Source of the DNA: Isoetes taiwanensis
Lineage: Eukaryota; Streptophyta; Lycopodiopsida; Isoetales; Isoetaceae
Assembly: GCA_021234155.1 (NCBI GenBank)
Contig: JAJEKV010000073.1
Span: 5,862,001 to 5,926,000 of the forward strand
DNA: 64,000 nt
Reading direction: 5' to 3'
The position numbers and the translations under genes are program-made. Numbering within the stretch: position 1 is the first letter of the stretch; the number at the start of each line of letters is the position of its first letter. The notes under the pieces were generated by a model. The model searched no databases and had not been told where the DNA came from. It worked only from the letters and a program-made list of their open reading frames with translations. This document shows, in pieces, positions 56,223-64,000 of the stretch.

Positions 56223-59200
56223 TTTATTGAAAAATAGAGCGTTCTTCTTCTTCTTCTTGGTTGGTAGCCGCGTAATTCAACGGATCACGCACGGACCACG
56301 AGAGAGACTCCAGCTTTTTTTGTTTTATTTATAAGGCTATGTTTTCTCTTTAAATTAGAACACCACCTTCCGTAAACCTACGATGTGGTGGCAACAACTC
56401 CGCCGGACTTGTGCAACCATCGCAAGGTGCCCTCACCTCAAGGGACATTACTGGCCTCGGCCAATGGGTTCCCCGACCATAGTATCGCACTTTCTCGATG
56501 CCGAATGGACGGAGACTCTTCTGAGCGAGATAGCATCTCCTAGGTAGGATCCTAATCCGCTCTCCCCTAGGATAAATGTTCGCTCGCAACAATACCCTCG
56601 CAGTACGGAATTTTCCAGTACTGATGTTTAAATAATTTTTCTCTAGTAGATGCCTTGGTAGCAAATTCTTTCAACCCTGCCTTCATTTAAATCTCTAGTA
56701 CCTTCACTGCTTTAAATGCTATTTCATTCGACTTCACATGTCAGGAGCTAAGTAGCACTATAGAGTTCAAGTTATTCTACCATAACATTTGAAGTTATAA
56801 CACCATTCTTGACTCATCAACACCTTCAAGAATACCTAAATTTGATTAGGGCAAACTCCTTCCAACCATTACTTTAGCGTCACAGGGTCACTGAGTTCCA
56901 TGAATAATCTACCTATCTTAGGGATTAGAACAATAGTCCCAAATGTTAGTACCAATCCGGCACCCTTCTACAACGACTCCTTCTACTCTTAGGGTCCTTG
57001 TAAAATTATTGTTCGCCATGTTATCCCAAAAATTGAAATCCTTTTATCCCTAAAACCCGTATTTAAGTCTTCAACGGTTTTTCAAAATCCCCTGCTACCT
57101 TTCCGCCCGGTAGCCCCACATAATGAATAAAGGTCCACTAATTTCGTCTTTTTCTTTGCTACCTTCTTAAGACTATCATCGATCTCCTTCACCCTGGCCT
57201 TGAAACGTGTTATTTTTTACAGTTAAACGCTCAAATTTCTTTATGACTTTTACCCTGCATATCATTGGAACCCTATGCTTTAGCACCCTCGTAGATCTTT
57301 GAATTATTATTTCTTACGTTCTTCTATGCCGATGTCATGCCAATGTTGTGCCATCACACGTAACTTGGCATCTGCATATACGCCACATCATGCCCTATTT
57401 TCAAGAGTGAACCTCTTGAGCGTCGTCGTCATCCTTACGTTATGTAACTCATCCCCAAAGTTGTATAGGTGGTAACCATCCCAACCAGGTGGCCTACCCA
57501 TTAATATGAATTGTACTCCTTTATTTTCATCTTCATCTTTAATATGTTCTCTATACTCCCTTTGGTTATGAGTCATCCTCCGTAAGGTTATCGACCCATT
57601 TACTCTTTCAGATATCTTTTAACCCTCTTGTTGGTTTTTAACCCACTATTATATGTCGTATGATACAATAGTCTCTGCCTTAAATGTTGCACCTATGTCT
57701 TTAAATTTCCCTCTATCTTTTTAACCCGTATATCATTGGGGGTTATCATTTACAGTCGTTATCCACCTTAGAACTATTAGACGTTATATCCCTCTGTGTT
57801 GCTGTCATGCCGCTATGCCGACATTACAAATACTTGGCATACTTCCATAAGCCATAGTCATGTTCTGATTTAGGAAGCGAGCCTTTGTGAAACTTGTAAG
57901 TTACCTAGAGTCATCATGACGCATGCCTTGCGTTTTCTAATTCTATCTAAACCCCCACGTCTGCTATTCTCCAGATAGTTAATTTCCTGCCACCCCGGCT
58001 TGCATTGATGTTCTAGCCCTAGACGTTTAACTCTGCGTAACCCATTGACTTCGACTCTTCCTTATCCAAGCAGGCATCATGTTGGATATCTATCCTTTCA
58101 TGTTTGCACAACCACATTTGATTTCCATCAGATAAATGTTATTTGTCATCCAGCCAAGAATTGTACTATCGTACTATTCAACCCCATCATCTTGAGTTGT
58201 ATTCTATTGCCAACATATGTCCTCATCCCACAATACTAGAGCTCTGTTCTAACTTAGCTAAAGTATAAGCTTGGTAGTTCCTTGACACAAAACCTATTAC
58301 CTATGTACCTTTATAATGTGGCTGAGCCACCAACTTTCCAACTAGGCAATGACCAACTCTATGTTGAAATTCTATATGCTGCCTACATTTTGATAGGATC
58401 CCCAGCTACTTCAACCATTCCTTTAGTGCCTTATGGTACTCCAGTCGTGTACATAAACTATGATCCTCCCACGGGATTATGCCATACTTCCGAAAGTTTA
58501 CTACCCCAGATGAGGAGCTTTTCTAAAGGCTCCTTCAGCTAAATATCCTTTGTGTCCCTAATATTAAGCATGCCTTGTCACAATTAACCTATATTTTTTC
58601 AGTTATCATGTCACCTTCAACTTTTGATTGGTTTCAAACGTTGTTGTCCTTGGCTCCCTCATACTGAGACAAAGGCATTAAAACCTCTCGATCTCATAAT
58701 AGAAACCCCTATGTTCGCACCTTCGTTAACAACCGCTATAGGACTATCCAATTCTTTATCGTCTTAAGGGTCTTAAAATCATTTTAATAGGAGCTGTTTA
58801 CCTCAAGACAAGTGATCCTTGAGCCACTCCTTCGAGATTTAGCATTGCTCCCCCGAGAGTAAGGAAATTCTCAGAATATATAGACTACTGATTCATATAA
58901 TCTCATCCCATCTGTTCTATACACCTCATCTTGCTCCTTATTGGGACTTGAGACTGTTATGTATTGCCCTCTTGTCAGTTATCCCTGAAAATATAATTGG
59001 CAGAGACACCATCTTAACCTTCTTCCATTATTGGAAGGGATATTTCATCCATCCTGCTATTTCCACACCCACTTGATACTCTCGGCTTATAATGCTGAAT
59101 CAATTCATTGGCCTCTAGAACCTTTGAGTAGTTAAACTCCTATTATGTGTTATGTCCATTTCGTTCCAACCATCATCAGGATATTTTTGAATGTAATGTC

Positions 59201-60082
59201 GCTATATATGCTAGACTTACCCTGGCTATTTTCCTAACTTGAACACCTTCATGTCCCTTAGTATGTTGTACTTGCCGACGTCAGTCAACCCCAAACAATT
59301 GAGATAACTTGAACGCTTATCTCTGGTACCTCATACCTCGCTAAATACCTTCGAGTACAGGCATACCATTATGCTTATTTGTAACTTTATCCTGTTTTCC
59401 AATCGTCTTGCACGAATATCCTACTATTTTCCTGTACGACATAAATTTGAATGTCACAGTCGACATCCGTAATCTCATTACTAATGCAGTATTTGATACT
59501 ACTTTCCAACGTTCATGACCGCTACCTTGTTATTATGTGATATAGTAACATGTGTGAACCAATCCTAAGTCTAGAATCACATGTGATTCTTGCACATAAC
59601 CACATAGTGGTGCTCATACTTGCTACCGTGTTGTATAATCCTCACTACCCACGTGTTTAATACATGTGTCCTTCATGTATACTCTTGTCGTAGCCTATAA
59701 TTATAATCTGCACCTGTATAACTATCTAGTGGATAATATTATCCACCATAATTCAACTTCGTGTTATATTGTACTATACATGTTGTTGTTTTAACACCAC
59801 ATTTTCCATAGTCTCTGATTCAAACATAGAAAAAGAACCTAGTTCGACTTGATCCTCGAGTTCTAATCACAAATACTACAGTGAGAGATGCCACCCTAAG
59901 TTCCTAGTGAACATACTTAACGTCTACTCTAGGAACTCTTATCTTCATTGTTTCCGTATTCATATGGACGGTGCACTATAAGTTCTATTCTACACCCTTT
60001 CTTTTTCTTGCTATGGCCTTAAATAGTCCTACTACGCATATACCAATGCGGAGCCACTCCTCGGGATACTCACACGATACCA

Positions 60083-60226
60083 AGTCCAGAGCACATTCTC
60101 CTTGCTAAGATATTCATTGGGCACCTATCTTGTAGGTCCTCCAGACTTTTGAATAGTCCAGAGCACATTCTCCTTGCTAAGATATTCATTGGGCACCTAT
60201 CTTGTAGGTCCTCCAGACTTTGGACT
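60083..60226. repeat. 72-bp tandem duplication
   Basis: Two units starting agtccagagcacattctcct, adjacent and identical over almost all of their length. A complementary ggactattc follows the second unit. Confidence 0.92.
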
Positions 60227-62392
60227 ATTCAAAGTGTCCCTTCACATTTTCTCTCTTTGAAATGTTGTTTACAACAACTTTCAAGCACCTCTTGTCTCCC
60301 ACTTGTCGTGTGGGTACATTACTTGCCTTCCTAACGTATCATTAGTTGGAGGTCAACTTTCCTTCATAATACCTTGTAGCTTTCAGACGGTTGCCCCTTC
60401 TGATAGCAAGATAAGCATATCCACATGGCTATGTGGTAATCTTACTCATGCATACCCTTGCATCTTTATTGCACACCTCATGAACATCAATCTCCACGAA
60501 ACGCGATGTATGCATAATTTTCTAACCCGTAGTTATGGATCCGTGTCCTCACATCCCATTATTCTCTATCTTTCCACGAATCATACCTCGATTCAACCAG
60601 CAATGGCTATAAAATGTCGGGTCAACATTCTATACCTTCACCACCATTGTCGAAACCTACACTTCTTAAGTGGTCCCCGTTCATGAGCTGGGTACTTATA
60701 ATCTAATTTCCACCTTAGTATAGTACCTCTCTAACGTGGTCTATGGCAGATAATCATATACCACTTCTCCCTTAGATATATGGTGTTATCTACGTCATAC
60801 CAATTCTCTCGACTATCGATCCAAAATAAGGATACCTTACCACTCCGTATTCCCAACGTGCCACACTTCTACTTCACGCAAGAGTCCAGGACCTGCACAA
60901 CCATCACTATATAACAGGCTCAGGAAGGATCAGATATGTTTTCGATGCTTCCATCGTGGACACCGTAGTCACAACTAGCCTTTTGTGATACAGGAGGATT
61001 GCATCGCCATAGCACTGCCGGATAGCGACCGGGGCAATATCAACTTAGCAGTGCCACGTCGAATGTATCTAGGAGACGTACCTGTGCCGTGTAAATATAA
61101 GACTGTCTGTATGTGTGATAAATATACGAAAATAAGAATAATATAACTAATGAATTCAAATGTGTACCAACGTGAATGTAACCTATGGCTAAGATAGAAT
61201 AGAATAGAGTGTGCGTGTGGAAACACTTAAAGATAATCAAAACGAGAAAAGTATTTAAACACAAAGCCAATTATAATACAACGAGATAATTATGTACCTG
61301 TTACACAAACTGTAGAAGGAATAACGAGAGTTACATTATGATTTTAGACAGGTTATGAATAATAAATGATGAAGAACGTCTATGTGTAATTAATGTCAAA
61401 CTATATATCTAAAAATGGGAGATATAATGCAATACATAATTGTATTAAAGGATAAATACAAATATGGTGGGCATGTAAAACACTCAGGATAATAATATAT
61501 GAATTGTTAAAACTGTAACAAAATAGGGAAAACAAAAATTCGATACAAAATTAAATTAGGGCAGACTGTAATAAAACAAACTGTGAAGTGAAGGGAGAGT
61601 ATACTCGACATATAGACAGACGTTAATATGATTAGAACCAATTGTAGTAAACAATGAGAGAATTATAAATATATATTATGTTAAAAGAACAAATAGAGGT
61701 TGTTTATGTCTATGCCTGTGTATAATATATAATCAGCTACATATGTGTGAATAAACAATGATTTCTAACTGCCCCAACAAACGTTGCCGTCAACTCCGGT
61801 TTCGATGGAAGGCGGCACGTGCTACAACCACCAATCGACATCTCTTAAGTCTTACATCCAGTAGGGATCATGCAGGCCAGCCTTCATGCAGAGGGATCGG
61901 GCTAGATGCATCCTAGGAATGGGGATGGGCATATAATCATAATAGGACGCCTTCGTTTACGGCTATAATGGGAACATTATCGGCCCATGTCCTTTTTGTT
62001 ATATGTGTTTTCTATTTCCACCGCTAGGCCCTATAGGCTACGGTCCACCACGGACCAATAGTGTGCTTGCTTATCTATTATATCTTGACTGTCGACTTTT
62101 GATAGGACTACGGTCCTATATGATGATAGAGTACGCTCTACATATGTATATTTTTTACCCAAATCTGTCCACCTTCCGTAATTTAATGTCAGTTCACGTT
62201 AATTACCGTTCAACTTTCCCCGAGTTATAAATTGCGCATTACACGTCATTTCAAACTTAATCACCTTGAACATGACAACTTTTGTGTGACTTATAATTTC
62301 GCATTACCTCTTCAAGGTGGGGAGACTTGCTTCCAACATGTCATGTGTTGGCCCAGAGCAAGAACAGTCTTGATGCTGAGGACAACATCACT

Positions 62393-62408
62393 TTCAAGGT
62401 GGGGAGAA
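62393..62408 (+). promoter_or_regulatory. Polypurine tract
   Basis: aaggtggggagaa directly before the 3' LTR, the expected plus-strand primer. A similar caaggtggggagact occurs 80 bases upstream (about 62312), a possible duplicated tract. Confidence 0.8.
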
Positions 62409-63930
62409 TGTGACGTTCCACGTATTTGTACGCTCTTTTGGGTATAAATACATGACACGTCACTATGAATAATTAATGCACACCATTAATTATTAAGGTG
62501 GAAACCTAACCCTAAACCCTAATTCGAATTTCGGGCTTAACCTAATATTAAATTAAAAAGGCCTAAATATCAATTAGTTAAGGATAACTAATCTAGAACT
62601 GCCACCTGGCCCAAATTGATTGGGCAAGACAGACCTACCAGCTTGGGACACCCAAATTGGGGCTTCCACCCCAATTTGCCCCAAATCGATTTGGGGGAAA
62701 TTGGTGGAGGAGGAGCTGCTACTCACATTGAATTCCAGCCAGAAGGATGGAGAACCAGAGAGATAGCTATGATACCGGTTAGTTTAGCGTAGCTTGTATT
62801 CTTCTAACCCTTGTTTGAGTAGATGTATGATTAGATTCTATTCTATGATCTACTTATGATGATGATGATGATGGATAATTGTATCTGATTCTATTTTCTC
62901 TTTATGTTCCTCCTGTGTTCTATTGGATTAAGGGGGGGTAGAGACCTAAAGGCTATCTAGATTTAGTGATGCTCCTAGCTAGAACCCCTTAAATCCCATT
63001 AAATGCGGCCTGTGCACAAGAGCCCACCTGGTTGTGGATGCTATGATGTGATTCAGCACCAGATAACGAGTATGATGGTGAATCGGGGGTGGGGTCTTGC
63101 CTAGTGTGGCTACAGGACTCCTACAGTGTGCTAGGCTTATAGTCGGTCACGAAGAGGGCCGGGTATGGGTCTGACACTTCCTGGGTCGCAGGTGTCGAGC
63201 CAATATGATTGGGCGCCTTGGGCTCGAACGGGCAGGTGAGCCGGCTTTTAGATTTAGGGGAGTAAGTCGGGTACGAACGCGGGGGTCACTGAGGGGGCAC
63301 GCGTTCTCTAGCACACCCAGGGATCCGCCATACTCGGGAAGGGGACGCCTCTCCAACCTGCGTCATCGGACCGGGGAGCTGTAACCTGGAGTAGTTCCAA
63401 AGGGTGATTTCATGGAATTGCGTCTCCGGAAGGCTACAATCACGCCATAGCATGTTCCAACCTATCTGCAAAGTGTGCTCAGGAGGGGCGGATGGAGTGG
63501 ACTACCCTAGCCATTGTTCTATGCCAGCCAACGCCATTGTTATGATTCTGTCTGTTGTTATCTGGAGGCCTTGACTGTCAGTTGATTCCCATGAGTCTGA
63601 GCCGGGGTAGAACCCTTATTTATGATGCATTTCCTTTATTATGTTGATATTCTATTGTATTCGTATTGATGATGATAGGCCACCCTTCGTGGTGGTATAT
63701 TATTTATTGTATTGTTGCCAAGTGCTAACATGTATACGCTTCCGCTATATAGGATTCCCATAGAAGGCGTGGGACAAATGACACCTCCGTGTCCTTCACC
63801 CGGACACTTGCCCATCATAAGTGGTCTGAGTCAGACGGAGGGCCTTTCTATGGTGAAGTAGTCGCCATGGAAGAGGGGATTTCCCATATTTATACGATGG
63901 GAGCATCGTATAGGTTCGGGGAGCGTCACA
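62409..63930 (+). mobile_element. 3' LTR (1522 bp)
   Basis: Begins TGTGACGTTCCACG and ends GAGCGTCACA. It differs from the 5' LTR by the 108-bp segment and scattered, mostly transition, substitutions. Confidence 0.92.
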
Positions 63931-63935
63931 TGTGT

Positions 63936-64000
63936 CGAGGCCACTTTGCTGTCGACACAACAACCAAGAAGACCCTAATCAGGTTATTTTTGGCCTACTC
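63936..64000 (+). pseudogene. gypsy integrase zinc-binding region, continuation
   Basis: Reads RGHFAVDTTTKKTLIRLFLA, the second half of the integrase HHCC-type N-terminal domain in Ty3/gypsy elements. It is in the frame left at 54323 once the target duplication is counted once, so the LTR element inserted in the middle of this codon run. It continues past the window edge. Confidence 0.8.

Larger units (their letters stand above)
55751..62392. other. Non-coding internal region of the LARD-like element
   Basis: About 6.6 kb without recognisable gag-pol. The plus strand is C/T-rich to about 60900, then A-rich. ORFs such as 58282-58542 and 60303-60686 have no motif. It holds two tRNA-like modules (55985-56222) and a 72-bp tandem duplication (60083-60226). 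Confidence 0.6.
54324..63930 (+). mobile_element. Large LTR retrotransposon without coding capacity (LARD-like, 9.6 kb)
   Basis: LTRs of 1414 and 1522 bp with 7-bp inverted ends TGTGACG/CGTCACA, a primer-binding site, a polypurine tract and flanking CGTGT/TGTGT (one mismatch) as the 5-bp target duplication. The 6.67-kb internal region has no ORF above 127 codons and no gag-pol motif on either strand. The copy at 1-2188 is a relative. Confidence 0.9.

Overview
This window looks like nuclear DNA of a land plant with a large, repeat-packed genome. The evidence is an AUX/LAX auxin-influx-carrier fragment that keeps plant-style introns, a PLS-type pentatricopeptide (PPR) fragment, a plant L1-type LINE (DUF4283-like ORF1, zf-RVT at the ORF2 C-terminus), Ty3/gypsy remnants and initiator-Met-tRNA primer-binding sites. 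A fern or other non-seed plant is my guess, partly from the animal-like lipocalin fragments, but the sequence does not prove it. I see no intact host gene. Almost everything readable is mobile DNA or host-gene debris.

Layout. 1-2188: minus-strand LTR retrotransposon entering from the left edge (LTR 664-2188). 2189-14035: AT-rich non-coding DNA with short modular repeats, foldback elements (4435-4593, 5292-5391, 6163-6286, 8194-8282) and a 1360-bp terminal-inverted-repeat element with a 6-bp target duplication (10681-12040). 14041-19707: short LTR retrotransposon with perfect CCAAA target duplications; its 5' LTR is split by a 2866-bp PIF/Harbinger-like element (TAA duplication) carrying two decayed lipocalin fragments. 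20181-22596: broken Ty3/gypsy (gag, protease, second RNase H). 22597-23482 and 53597-54483: apparently identical inverted arms about 30 kb apart.

Between the arms, 23573-38117 is a chain of four neighbouring elements, each bounded by (TA)n. They share an ACAAGT...TGTACTATGAG terminus followed by a degenerate array of GATTC at 10-11 bp spacing. I do not recognise this family and consider it the best candidate for something undescribed. The first member contains the AUX/LAX, PPR and unknown-exon debris.

38153-53592 is a LINE nest. A 5'-truncated minus-strand L1 copy is split by a GC-rich LINE with a TTCC tail (39395-45042). Next to it lies a full-length plus-strand L1 (45824-53592) with a perfect 16-bp target duplication. 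Both L1 copies keep an extra 159-160-codon ORF overlapping the end of ORF2. 54324-63930 is a large LTR retrotransposon with no recognisable coding capacity, inserted into the integrase zinc-finger coding part of the older gypsy element (53609-54323, resuming 63936-64000).

Inferred order of events: old gypsy; insertion of the LTR element; a ~108-bp deletion in its 5' LTR; inverted duplication of that junction; LINE insertions at the right-hand (TA)n. All coordinates come from reading the sequence by eye; repeat boundaries are good to a few bases except where a target duplication fixes them.
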